Notes under the pieces: generated by a model | The model's database searches: none | Told to the model about the DNA's origin: nothing | Seen by the model: the letters and a program-made list of their open reading frames with translations, nothing else | Assembly: GCA_034658975.1 (NCBI GenBank) | Contig: JAYEGJ010000074.1 | Span: 1-33,447 of the forward strand | Length of the DNA: 33,447 nt | Direction of reading: 5' to 3' | From: SZUA-217 sp034658975 | GTDB taxonomy: Bacteria; Actinomycetota; Acidimicrobiia; Spongiisociales; ZC4RG35 | Position numbers and translations under genes: made by a program | Part shown: one piece after another, positions 1 to 7,919 of the stretch | Layout of the letters: each line of letters starts with the position of its first letter | How positions within the stretch are numbered: position 1 is the first letter of the stretch

Positions 1-131
1 CCAGTGGCGCCCCTGGCTGTGTCCTCGTCCTCGACGAACGGCCAGGTGCGCCTTCGTCCTGCGTCCTTGCCAGAGACACCCCTGCCTCGCCCTGAACATC
101 GCCAACGTTACCGGCCAGAGCACTAGTGCTC
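1..131. repeat. Intergenic palindromic repeat element, copy A (cut by window edge)
   Basis: Bases 2 to about 127 align without gaps to 21694-21819 with about seven mismatches (about 94% identity). Comparison with the complete copy B shows that about 43 bp of the left end lies outside the window. The right end carries the perfect palindrome GAGCACTAGTGCTC at 118-131. It matches, as an inverted repeat, the left end of copy B. The element stops about 10 bp before the stop codon of the DUF3566 gene, so it lies just 3' of that gene. It has no coding capacity. MITE-like element or structured intergenic repeat are both possible. Confidence 0.85.
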
Positions 132-141
132 CGAGATCGCA

Positions 142-675
142 CTAGGCGTCGATCTGCTCCAGGGTCTCGGGAAGGCCGACCGGATCGCTTTCCTCGGTGG
201 GAATGTCGGCGTGATCCTCCGGAGGGACGATTGCCCCGTTCCCGGTGCGGTAGTCGGCGGGAGGATGGAGAACCTGCTGTGTTTCTCCCTGCTCGGTGAC
301 CACGGGGTTCAGGGTTTCTTCGAGAACGACTACCTCGAGGCCCCCAACAACGTCCGACACGAGGTTGTAGACGATGGCGAAGGCGGTTGTGATCCCCGTC
401 ATCAGTACCCACCAGACGACCGAACTGAAGATGGCAAACCGAAGAAACTGCTCAGTGTTGCCAAACGGATCGGAGCCCTCTGCAATCAGAGTGACCTCAA
501 CGAGGAACTCTGTGATCTTGTCGGGGATGCCTGCACGATCGAGAACCGACCAGAAGATGACCATTCCAAGGACGAGAGCAAGACCCAAAACCGCCCATAC
601 GACGGAGGAGACCTTGAGTGCGGTCCACGGGTCGATTTTCCTGATTATTCGTCTGACACGGCGAACAGTTGCCAT
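142..675 (-). CDS. DUF3566 family membrane protein downstream of gyrA
   Basis: This 177-residue protein has a basic N-terminus (residues 1-13 rich in Arg/Lys), a transmembrane segment at about 22-44, an extracytoplasmic loop, and a second hydrophobic stretch at about 80-104. A Gly-rich amphipathic end (SDVVGGLEV) and a polar acidic tail follow. This is the arrangement of the DUF3566 family that follows gyrA in many Actinobacteria; its function is not established. The ATG at 675 has an AGGAG Shine-Dalgarno about 6 nt upstream. The gene is co-directional with gyrA, 76 bp away, so it probably shares the gyrBA transcript or a short leader. Repeat copy A lies directly after its stop. Confidence 0.85.
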   Translation of the reverse strand: MATVRRVRRIIRKIDPWTALKVSSVVWAVLGLALVLGMVIFWSVLDRAGIPDKITEFLVEVTLIAEGSDPFGNTEQFLRFAIFSSVVWWVLMTGITTAFAIVYNLVSDVVGGLEVVVLEETLNPVVTEQGETQQVLHPPADYRTGNGAIVPPEDHADIPTEESDPVGLPETLEQIDA

Positions 676-751
676 CTGGGCTCCTGGGGGTTGTGAAGAA
701 GTCTAAGAGATGACCCGTCTTGTCCAACGTTTGTCGGGTCGCGACAGTTCC

Positions 752-3187
752 TCAGGCGATCTCGTCGGTGACTATGGCGGCTGCCGACAACTCGTTGCCA
801 GCACCGACATCGATCACCTTCACACCGGTGGAATCACGCCTCTGACGGCTGATCTTGCTCACCGGGGTTCGGATACCGACTCCGGCGGACGAAACCAGAA
901 ATACCTCGTCATCCTTTGACACGGCCCGCGCCGCCACCAGGTTCCCTCGCACTCTCGTGATCTTGAATGCTTTGACACCCACGCCGCCACGTGCCTGACG
1001 CCGGAACTCACCCATGATGGTGCGTTTGCCGTACCCGCCCGATGTGAGCAGCAGAACCTCGTCACCCTCGACATTGGACACAGCCGCCACGACCTGGTCG
1101 GACTCGCGCAGCTTGATCCCTCGAACACCCCGGGTGCCGCGCCCCATGCTGCGAAGGTCGGACTCGGCGAAGCGGATGCCCATGCCGTCGCGGGTGAAGA
1201 TCAAGATGTCGTTCTGGCCGTTGGTGGTGCGGACAGTCACCAACTCGTCGTCGTCGCTCAGATTGATGGCGACAAGGGTCTGATTGCGGGAGTCGTACTC
1301 CCTGAACTCGGTCTTCTTCGCCTGGCCCTTCTTGGTGACCATGACGAGGAACCGACCGGTCTCGTAATCGCGGGTGTCGATGATCGCCTGCACAGTTTCC
1401 TCGGGACCAAGGGGAAGGACCGACTGCGCCAGCACACCCTTTGCTGTCCTGGACTGCCTCGGGATGGCGTGGGCCTTGACCCGATGGACCAGGCCCTTGT
1501 TGGTGAAGAACAGCAGGTAAGCGTGTGCCGTGGTGTGAACGAGATGACGGATCACATCATCTTCGTGAACTTCGGCCGCCTTGACTCCCCGACCGCCCCG
1601 CGACTGGGTCTTGTACGTGGATGCGGGCACCGACTTCACGTAACCGGCCTGGGAAACCGTGATGATCAGCTCATCGTCGGCGATGAGGTCTTCGAGACTG
1701 AGGTCGCCCTCGTCGGGAACGATCCGGCTGCGACGGTCGTCGGTGAACTTCTCCCGAATCTCGGTCATCTCCTCACGGATGATCGCCCAGCGCATCTTCG
1801 GGTCCGCCAGGATCCCTTCGAGCTCGGCGATGGTTTCATGGAGCGCTGCCAGTTCGGTGCGGAGCTTGTCGACCTCGAGCGCAGTGAGTCTTCGGAGAGG
1901 CATGTCGAGGATCGCGTTGGCCTGGATCTCACTCAACTCGAAGGTTTCGATGAGATTGGCCCTGGCTTCGGCTGTGTCTGCCGAACCCCTGATGAGTTTG
2001 ATGACCTCGTCGATGTTGTCGACGGCGATGATCAGGCCTTCGAGAATATGGGCTCGCGCCTGCGCCTGATCGAGACGGAACTGCGTCCTTCGCTCGATGA
2101 CCTCCATCTGATGGTCGAGGTAGTAGCCGACCATCTCGGCGAGGTTCAGGGTTCGGGGCACCGAATCGACGAGGGCGACGACGTTGTAAGCAAACGAATC
2201 CTGAAGTGGAGTCAGCTTGTAGAGTTGATTGAGGACGACCTGGGGCACAGCGTCACGCTTCAATTCGATGACGAGGCGTATCCCGACCCTGTCAGAGGAC
2301 TCGTTGCGGACCTCGGCGATGCCGGTGAGGCGCTTGTCGTCGACAAGGACCTTGATCTTCGCCACCACCCGCTCAATGGAGACCTGATAGGGGAATTCGG
2401 TGACAACGACGGCCGTGCGTCCTTTACGAACCTCCTGGATGTCACAGACCGCACGGATCTTGACCGAGCCGCGGCCGGTGGTCAGAGCCTCACGGATGCC
2501 GCTGGTGCCGACCAGGAAGCCTCCGGTCGGGAAGTCGGGGCCCTTGACGAACTCCAACAGCTCCTCGGATGTGGCGTCGGGGTGGTCGATCGTGTGCAGA
2601 GCAGCATCGATGACCTCTCCGAGGTTGTGAGGCGGGATGTTCGTCGCCATTCCGACGGCGATCCCCTGCGAGCCGTTGACCAGCAAGTTGGGATAACGCG
2701 ACGGCAGCACGGAGGGCTGCTGGAGCTCGCCGGAGTAGTTGTCGATGAAATCGACCGTGTTCTCACTGATTCCCTGGAGGAGATGGGTCGAGAGCTTGGT
2801 GAGACGGCACTCGGTGTATCGGGCGGCGCCGGGCGGGTCGTCGACGGTCCCGAAATTCCCCTGCGGGTCGATGAGGAGATGTCTCATCGAGAAGTCCTGG
2901 CCCATGCGGACCAGAGCGTCATAGATCGCCTGATCGCCGTGGGGGTGATAGTTGCCCATGACGTCACCAACCACCTTCGAGCACTTGCGGTGCGGCGAAG
3001 TGGGACTGATGTTGTTCTCGAACATCGAATAGATGATCCGCCTCTGCACCGGCTTGAGGCCGTCACGTACGTCTGGCAGCGCTCTGGAGACGATCACCGA
3101 CATGGCGTAGTCGATGAAGCTGGCCTCCATCTCGGCGGTGATCTCTATCTCGGGCGCCTGGCCCATTGCTCTCTGTTCGTCGGTCAT
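752..3187 (-). CDS. gyrA: DNA gyrase subunit A
   Basis: GyrA is the DNA-cleaving and -rejoining subunit of the A2B2 gyrase that introduces negative supercoils. The 811-residue product has the breakage-reunion domain with the active-site Tyr at about 124 (ARYTECRL), followed by the coiled-coil tower and a six-bladed C-terminal beta-pinwheel. A GyrA-box variant, QSRGGRG, marks blade 1. I chose ATG 3187 because it gives the conserved N-terminus and has AGGAGA 9 nt upstream; the longer open frame to 3373 runs into gyrB. The gap from the gyrB stop is 20 bp, which indicates one operon. Unusual: the quinolone-determining segment reads HPHGDQAIYD, with Gln86 at the position of E. coli Ser83. Confidence 0.97.
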   Translation of the reverse strand: MTDEQRAMGQAPEIEITAEMEASFIDYAMSVIVSRALPDVRDGLKPVQRRIIYSMFENNISPTSPHRKCSKVVGDVMGNYHPHGDQAIYDALVRMGQDFSMRHLLIDPQGNFGTVDDPPGAARYTECRLTKLSTHLLQGISENTVDFIDNYSGELQQPSVLPSRYPNLLVNGSQGIAVGMATNIPPHNLGEVIDAALHTIDHPDATSEELLEFVKGPDFPTGGFLVGTSGIREALTTGRGSVKIRAVCDIQEVRKGRTAVVVTEFPYQVSIERVVAKIKVLVDDKRLTGIAEVRNESSDRVGIRLVIELKRDAVPQVVLNQLYKLTPLQDSFAYNVVALVDSVPRTLNLAEMVGYYLDHQMEVIERRTQFRLDQAQARAHILEGLIIAVDNIDEVIKLIRGSADTAEARANLIETFELSEIQANAILDMPLRRLTALEVDKLRTELAALHETIAELEGILADPKMRWAIIREEMTEIREKFTDDRRSRIVPDEGDLSLEDLIADDELIITVSQAGYVKSVPASTYKTQSRGGRGVKAAEVHEDDVIRHLVHTTAHAYLLFFTNKGLVHRVKAHAIPRQSRTAKGVLAQSVLPLGPEETVQAIIDTRDYETGRFLVMVTKKGQAKKTEFREYDSRNQTLVAINLSDDDELVTVRTTNGQNDILIFTRDGMGIRFAESDLRSMGRGTRGVRGIKLRESDQVVAAVSNVEGDEVLLLTSGGYGKRTIMGEFRRQARGGVGVKAFKITRVRGNLVAARAVSKDDEVFLVSSAGVGIRTPVSKISRQRRDSTGVKVIDVGAGNELSAAAIVTDEIA

Positions 3188-3207
3188 AAGGACGCTTCTC
3201 CTAAGCC

Positions 3208-5118
3208 CTAGATATCCAAGAACCGAACGTCGTCGGCGTTCTGCTGAATGAAGCTCTTCCGTGACGCCACGTCGTCTCCCATGAGGGTTTCGAAGATCTC
3301 CTCTGCAAGGGCCACGTCGGCCATCTCGACCCGGAGCAGAGTGCGCGTCTCGGGATTCATGGTCGTATCCCACAATTCCCTGGCGTTCATCTCGCCGAGA
3401 CCCTTGAACCGGGTCGGCTTCACCTTCGGATGCTCAGCCTGGAACGCCGTCAGCTCAGCCTCGTCCTTGAGATAATGGACCTTGGAGCCAACCTTGACTC
3501 GATAGAGCGGCGGCTGGGCAACGTAGACGTATCCAAACTCGATGAGCGGTCTGAGATGCCTGAAGAGCAGGGTCAACAGCAGCGTCCTGATGTGGGCGCC
3601 GTCGACGTCGGCATCAGCCAGGAGAACGACCTTGTGATAACGAGCCTTCGAGATGTCGAAGTCGTCTCCGATGCCGGTTCCCATGGCGGAGAAGATGTCC
3701 AGGATCTCGCTGTTCTGAAGCGCCTTGGCGAGACGGGCCTTCTCGACATTGAGGATTTTGCCTCGAATCGGGAGGATTGCCTGGGTCTCTGAGTTGCGGG
3801 CGGCCTTGGCCGGCCCGGCCGCCGACTTGCCCTCTACGATGAAGATCTCGGACTCGCCGGGATCGCGGCTGGAGCAGTCTGCGAGCTTGTCCGGGAGGCC
3901 CCCGGACTCCAGGCCCGACTTGCGCCTGGTGAGTTCTCTTGCCTTCCTCGCCGCCTCACGAGCCTTTGATGCGTTGACACACTTCTCGACGATTCGACGG
4001 GCTTCGGGCGAGTACTTCTCGAGCCATTCGGGAAGAAGACGATTCAGGGTCTTCTCCACATAGGACCGGATCTCGGTGTTGCCCAGCTTGGTCTTGGTCT
4101 GGCCTTCGAACTGTGGCTCCTTGACCCTCACCGAGATAATGGCGGTAAGACCCTCGCGGACATCCTCGCCCGTCAGATTGGAGTCCTTCTCCTTGAGGAT
4201 GTTCTTGGCGCGGGCGAACTCGTTGATCGACTTGGTCAAGGCCTTCCGGAAGCCCTCCTCATGGGTTCCGCCCTCATGGGTGTTGATGTTGTTGGCGAAG
4301 GAAAGAACCGACTCGGTGTAGGACGTGGTCCACTGCAACGCCACCTCGACCTCGTGGTCGTCATTCTCATCACCGATGTCGATGATGTGCGCGTGAAGCG
4401 GGTCTCGCTTGGCGTTGAGATGGTTGACGAAGTCGACCAGGCCACCCTTGTAGTGGAAGACAACACTCTGCTCCTCTTCGCCACGCTCGTCCTTGAGCGT
4501 GATCTGGAGGCCCCGGTTGAGGAAGGCCGTCTCGCGAAGTCTGGAGACCACAATGTCGTACTCGAACTCGAGAGTGTCGGTAAAGGTCTCTGCGCTGGGC
4601 CAAAAACGAATCGTCGTTCCGTTCTTCCTGACCGCTTTCCCCTTCTTGGGGTCCTTTGTCTTGGGCGAGCCGTCACGGAACTCCTGGGTGTAGACATATC
4701 CGTCACGGCGAATCTCGGCCTCGAGACGGGCGGACAACGCGTTGACGACCGAAACGCCCACCCCGTGAAGACCACCGGACACCGTGTAGGCACCCTGTTC
4801 GAACTTGCCACCAGCGTGAAGAGTGGTGAGGACAGTTGTCAGGGCCGACTTCTTGGTCTTGGCGTGCTTGTCGATAGGAATACCGCGACCGTTGTCGGAT
4901 ACCTCGACGCCGCCGTCAGCGCGCAGGGTGACGGTGATCTTCGAGCAGTAGCCCGCCATTGCCTCGTCGACGGAGTTGTCGACAACCTCCCAGATCAGGT
5001 GGTGAAGGCCTCGGGGACCGGTTGATCCGATGTACATTCCGGGTCGACGACGGACCGCCTCGAGTCCCTCGAGGACTGTGATGTCTTTTGCTTTGTAACT
5101 GTCGCGAGTAGCCGTCAC
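3208..5118 (-). CDS. gyrB: DNA gyrase subunit B
   Basis: GyrB is the ATPase subunit of gyrase. The 636-residue length is usual for Actinobacteria. The GHKL ATPase domain shows EVVDNSVDEA (about 44-53), DNGRGIP (76-82) and GGLHGVG (115-121). The transducer domain follows, then the Toprim domain with EGKSAAG (429-435), PIRGK (450-454) and the acidic DADVDGAH motif. The start is GTG 5118 with AGGAG just upstream. The catalytic Glu429 is present, but the highly conserved EGDSAGG reads EGKSAAG, putting Lys431 at the E. coli Asp426 position. It is transcribed with gyrA and preceded by a 132-bp gap after dciA that probably holds its promoter. Confidence 0.97.
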   Translation of the reverse strand: MTATRDSYKAKDITVLEGLEAVRRRPGMYIGSTGPRGLHHLIWEVVDNSVDEAMAGYCSKITVTLRADGGVEVSDNGRGIPIDKHAKTKKSALTTVLTTLHAGGKFEQGAYTVSGGLHGVGVSVVNALSARLEAEIRRDGYVYTQEFRDGSPKTKDPKKGKAVRKNGTTIRFWPSAETFTDTLEFEYDIVVSRLRETAFLNRGLQITLKDERGEEEQSVVFHYKGGLVDFVNHLNAKRDPLHAHIIDIGDENDDHEVEVALQWTTSYTESVLSFANNINTHEGGTHEEGFRKALTKSINEFARAKNILKEKDSNLTGEDVREGLTAIISVRVKEPQFEGQTKTKLGNTEIRSYVEKTLNRLLPEWLEKYSPEARRIVEKCVNASKAREAARKARELTRRKSGLESGGLPDKLADCSSRDPGESEIFIVEGKSAAGPAKAARNSETQAILPIRGKILNVEKARLAKALQNSEILDIFSAMGTGIGDDFDISKARYHKVVLLADADVDGAHIRTLLLTLLFRHLRPLIEFGYVYVAQPPLYRVKVGSKVHYLKDEAELTAFQAEHPKVKPTRFKGLGEMNARELWDTTMNPETRTLLRVEMADVALAEEIFETLMGDDVASRKSFIQQNADDVRFLDI

Positions 5119-5197
5119 GACTCTCCTACCGGGTAGAAATCAGGCTGTTCCTGAAGAAGGAAGAGGCACCTTCTCAGCGCCTACTTTCATGCTTGTC

Positions 5198-5203
5198 ATT
5201 TTA
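5198..5203 (-). promoter_or_regulatory. Candidate -10 of a gyrBA promoter
   Basis: On the minus strand the dciA-gyrB gap contains TAAAAT (5/6 match to TATAAT), about 80 nt upstream of the gyrB GTG. No convincing -35 hexamer is visible at 16-18 bp. Some promoter is expected here because this is the only sizeable gap between dnaN and gyrA. The exact site is weakly supported. Confidence 0.3.
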
Positions 5204-5250
5204 CCCCCTGGGACCGACAGAAACGAATTCATCTGGGTGTTTCATGACCG

Positions 5251-5559
5251 TCACGAGCGCCCAGGCGGAACCACCTCGATCGCCTCTATTTCCCCAGGTC
5301 GGAAACGGTTTCTCAGTGCCTCCAGAAGACTCGCCTCGCCGTATTTGAGAAAGGCGATCATCGAAGGGCTCGACGCTTCGATGACAAGGGTCTTCCCACG
5401 AACATATAAGGGCTTGGAGCGGCCAACCCACGGCTGTCCCGCCAGGATTTCCCACTCCTCGGATATGTGTGACATGAGCACCGGATCAGGCAGTCCAAGA
5501 CGGGAAAACACATCGTCGATGGACTCCGAGAACGGTTCGAGATCCTTGTCACGACTCAA
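5251..5559 (-). CDS. dciA: DciA/DUF721 family protein (helicase loader-like)
   Basis: This protein of about 102 residues belongs to DUF721, the family of DciA, the predicted loader of the replicative helicase DnaB in bacteria lacking DnaC/DnaI. Visible family features are EEWEILAG and QPWVGRSKPLYVRGKTLVI, a KH-like fold, then the helix with SMIAFLKYGEASLLEALRN. The position between recF and gyrB is the standard actinobacterial one. I chose TTG 5559 because AGGAGGG (5567-5573) lies 8 nt upstream; an in-frame TTG at 5577 lies upstream of that site and has no comparable signal. The gene overlaps the end of recF by 11 nt, suggesting translational coupling. Confidence 0.85.
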   Translation of the reverse strand: MSRDKDLEPFSESIDDVFSRLGLPDPVLMSHISEEWEILAGQPWVGRSKPLYVRGKTLVIEASSPSMIAFLKYGEASLLEALRNRFRPGEIEAIEVVPPGRS

Positions 5560-6646
5560 TGATTGATCCCTCCTCAACCACCCACCTGACTCCCGAGATG
5601 GGCACGTCCTCGGGACGGGCAGAAGTGATCAGTGTCTGTGCGTCGGGAAGGGCCTGAGCAAGTGCTGCCGCCCGATCCGGATCGAGTTCCGAGAAGACAT
5701 CGTCGAGAAGAAGCACCGGGGGTTCTCCGACAGCTTCGGCGACCGCTCGATGGGCGGCGAGTTTGACGGCCAGCGCAATTGTCCTCTGCTCGCCCTGGCT
5801 TCCATGGGTCCGGGTTTCGCTGCCTCCAATCGAGAATCCCGGCTCGTCCCTATGGGGTCCAACAGTCGTCATCCTTCGTTCATAGTCCCGTCGCCTGCTC
5901 CCTTCAAGAGCCCTGGACACCAGATCTGCATATTCGGCCGCCGAGGCCGTCTTGAGAGAGTCCCCTCCCCACGAGGGAACATAAGTAAACCGGGCGGTCG
6001 ACTCGGCTTCGGCGATCTCGTTGTAGGCGACGTCGAAAAGCGGAGACAGAGTCTCGATGACACGTGAACGCCGGGCCAGCACCCTGCCGGCCGACTGCGC
6101 CAGACGCGAGTCCCAGACGGAGAGAGTCACCTCGTCGTGATCTCCCGCCTTGAGAAACGCGTTGCGTTGCCTCAGAGACCTTTCGAACTCGGACTGGTCG
6201 AGATAGGACGCCGGCCAAAGCTGAACCGCTATCTCATCGAGGAGGTTGCGACGGTACGCAGGGCCCCTCTTCACCAGATCGAGATCTTCGGGAAGAAAGG
6301 CAATGACACGAACCACACCGAGAAGATCGGCCGTACGTTTCAGCCGGGTCTTGTCCACCTGCGTCCGGCGAGAGCCCTGACGGGGCACCTCTATCTCGAT
6401 CAGCCTCTCCCGCTGCTCCGAAACAAGGGCCGATCTCATCACGGCCGATTCGGCGCCGTTACGAATCAGGGCGGAGTCAGGGGCGGATCTGAAGGACCTC
6501 AATGTCGCCAGATAGCCGATCGCTTCGAGCACGTTGGTCTTGCCGGCGCCGTTCTTGCCGATGAGGAGATTGACCCCTGTGTCGGGACTCCAATTGAGTG
6601 CCTTGTATGACCGGAAGTCGAGAAGTGAGACCCAGTCAACCCTCAT
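5549..6646 (-). CDS. recF: DNA replication and repair protein RecF
   Basis: RecF is an SMC-like ABC ATPase that helps load RecA at single-strand gaps with RecO and RecR. The 365-residue protein has a Walker A (GKNGAGKTN) near residues 30-38. Toward the C-terminus it has the signature region (HGSQGEQRTIALAVKLA) and Walker B with D-loop (LLLDDVFSELD). The ATG follows the dnaN stop directly (TGAATG), so the two are translationally coupled. The length is normal and no key motif is missing. Confidence 0.96.
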   Translation of the reverse strand: MRVDWVSLLDFRSYKALNWSPDTGVNLLIGKNGAGKTNVLEAIGYLATLRSFRSAPDSALIRNGAESAVMRSALVSEQRERLIEIEVPRQGSRRTQVDKTRLKRTADLLGVVRVIAFLPEDLDLVKRGPAYRRNLLDEIAVQLWPASYLDQSEFERSLRQRNAFLKAGDHDEVTLSVWDSRLAQSAGRVLARRSRVIETLSPLFDVAYNEIAEAESTARFTYVPSWGGDSLKTASAAEYADLVSRALEGSRRRDYERRMTTVGPHRDEPGFSIGGSETRTHGSQGEQRTIALAVKLAAHRAVAEAVGEPPVLLLDDVFSELDPDRAAALAQALPDAQTLITSARPEDVPISGVRWVVEEGSIIES

Positions 6647-7729
6647 TCAGACCCGGACGGGCATCAGGAGGTAGAGAAAGTCCCCGTCCGTTCCGTCATC
6701 AAGGATGCTTGGCTTGAACGAGTCAATGACCTGAATGCGCACCTTGTCTCCCGGCATCGCGGTGACGCCGTCCTGGAGGTAGCGCGGGTTGAAGGCAATC
6801 GTTACGTCTTCGTCCGAGCCGGTGAATTCACCGGAGAGGTGCTCAGACTCGGCGCCGACGTCCTGGCGACTGACCGTCACCTCGACCCCGCCCTCCATGA
6901 GCTTCAGTCTCACGGGGATATGATCCTCGGCCACCAGAGTGACTCGTCCCAGGGCGTCGAGGAGCTCTTCCTTGTCGAGGATGACCTGATTTGGATAGGT
7001 CTCGGGAAGCAGAGACTGATACTTCGGAAAATTGCCGTCGATGAGCCGGAGACGCAGCGTCCCTCGTTCCGAACTGAAGACGGCCTCTCGCTCGCGGAGC
7101 TGTGCGGTGATCTTGGGAGCACCGATCGTACGGGGTAATTCACGAAGACCGCGAGCGGGTACCAACCCGGTTCCCTCCAGCCCGATCCCGGGGATATCGC
7201 GCTTGGCCAACCTGTAGGAGTCGGTGGCGACCATCCGTAATCCGTCGTCCGATGTCTCAAACAGGACACCGGTCAGGATGGGACGGGCGCCGTCACCGGA
7301 GGCAGCGATGGTGACCTGATTGATCGCCTCGGCCAATTGCTCTCCGTCAACTTCTACGCCTTCAGCTACGACATCTTCTTGAACGGGGAAGTCGTCCAAG
7401 GTGAGTGGTCTGAGAGTGAAACGTGGGCCGTTGCCTTCGATCTCGATATCGGTGTCGGTGACCCCAATGGTGACCTGACCCGCCGGCATCTTCCTGACAG
7501 CTTCGGACAGGAGACGTCCGGGGATGACCGCACGGCCTTCCTCGATGACTTCGACCTCGGTCTGGGTACGGACGGTCATGTCCAGGTCCGTACCGGTCGC
7601 CCGAAGAGTTGAACCGGAGACCTCGCACAGGAGTCCTTGCAGCACGGGAAGAGCCGTCCGGGTTCCGACGGCACGGTTGGCTCTGGCGAGGACATCTGCG
7701 AGATCGTCTCGCTGAGCTCTGATTCTCAC
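6647..7729 (-). CDS. dnaN: DNA polymerase III sliding clamp (beta subunit)
   Basis: DnaN forms the dimeric ring clamp that tethers DNA polymerase III and binds many repair partners. The 360-residue product has the three-domain clamp pattern. Domain 1 contains RTALPVLQGLL and TDLDMTV, domain 2 contains ASGDGARPILTGVLFE and TDSYRLAKRD, and the C-terminal end reads FLYLLMPVRV, which contributes to the protein-binding pocket. The start is GTG 7729, preceded by a purine-rich AAGAAGGGA. The 172-bp gap upstream is the predicted origin. The gene runs into recF with no spacer. Confidence 0.97.
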   Translation of the reverse strand: MRIRAQRDDLADVLARANRAVGTRTALPVLQGLLCEVSGSTLRATGTDLDMTVRTQTEVEVIEEGRAVIPGRLLSEAVRKMPAGQVTIGVTDTDIEIEGNGPRFTLRPLTLDDFPVQEDVVAEGVEVDGEQLAEAINQVTIAASGDGARPILTGVLFETSDDGLRMVATDSYRLAKRDIPGIGLEGTGLVPARGLRELPRTIGAPKITAQLREREAVFSSERGTLRLRLIDGNFPKYQSLLPETYPNQVILDKEELLDALGRVTLVAEDHIPVRLKLMEGGVEVTVSRQDVGAESEHLSGEFTGSDEDVTIAFNPRYLQDGVTAMPGDKVRIQVIDSFKPSILDDGTDGDFLYLLMPVRV

Positions 7730-7742
7730 AGGTGGATTTCCC

Positions 7743-7919
7743 TTCTTCTTTTGTTATGAGATTTCATTTAAGGAGTATTAGTTGTAGTAGGGGGCTGTGG
7801 AAATGTGGATACTTTGCGTTTCTACAAGCGGTGGCTGACATATTCGTACTGGAAAACGGTGTGTGTTCTGTGTGCATGAATCGGCCGTCCCGGTGGATAA
7901 GTCAGGCGCCTGTGGAAAC
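7743..7919. other. oriC: Predicted chromosomal origin of replication (oriC)
   Basis: The dnaN-dnaA gap is the usual actinobacterial origin location. It holds four same-orientation sites close to the DnaA box (TTATCCACA, seen here as its complement): TGTGGAAAT 7796-7804, TGTGGATAC 7804-7812, GGTGGATAA 7892-7900 and TGTGGAAAC 7911-7919, the last inside the dnaA 3' end. The stretch 7743-7780 is strikingly A+T-rich for this genome and is the likely duplex-unwinding region. No perfect consensus box is present here, which is common in high-G+C genomes. Origin function is inferred from position and motifs. Confidence 0.8.
7776..7812 (+). other. Basal-unwinding-like module: DnaA-trio run plus tandem DnaA boxes
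   Basis: Reading the plus strand from 7776, the triplets are TAT, TAG, TTG, TAG, TAG (7776-7790). A G run (7791-7794) follows, then two DnaA boxes touching at base 7804. This is the order and polarity known from Bacillus subtilis (DnaA-trios, GC-rich spacer, tandem boxes), where DnaA assembles from the boxes onto the trio strand and opens the duplex. The assignment is by pattern only. Confidence 0.6.

Noticed and set aside
1469..3211. 580-codon plus-strand open frame opposite gyrA
   Set aside because: It is the mirror of a conserved high-G+C gene, with a composition (repeated Asp-Val-Asp, Leu-Gly) typical of antisense shadows and no recognisable domain.
3188..3373. Extended gyrA start
   Set aside because: It would overlap gyrB by 166 bp and adds Arg-rich sequence foreign to GyrA; ATG 3187 has a good Shine-Dalgarno.
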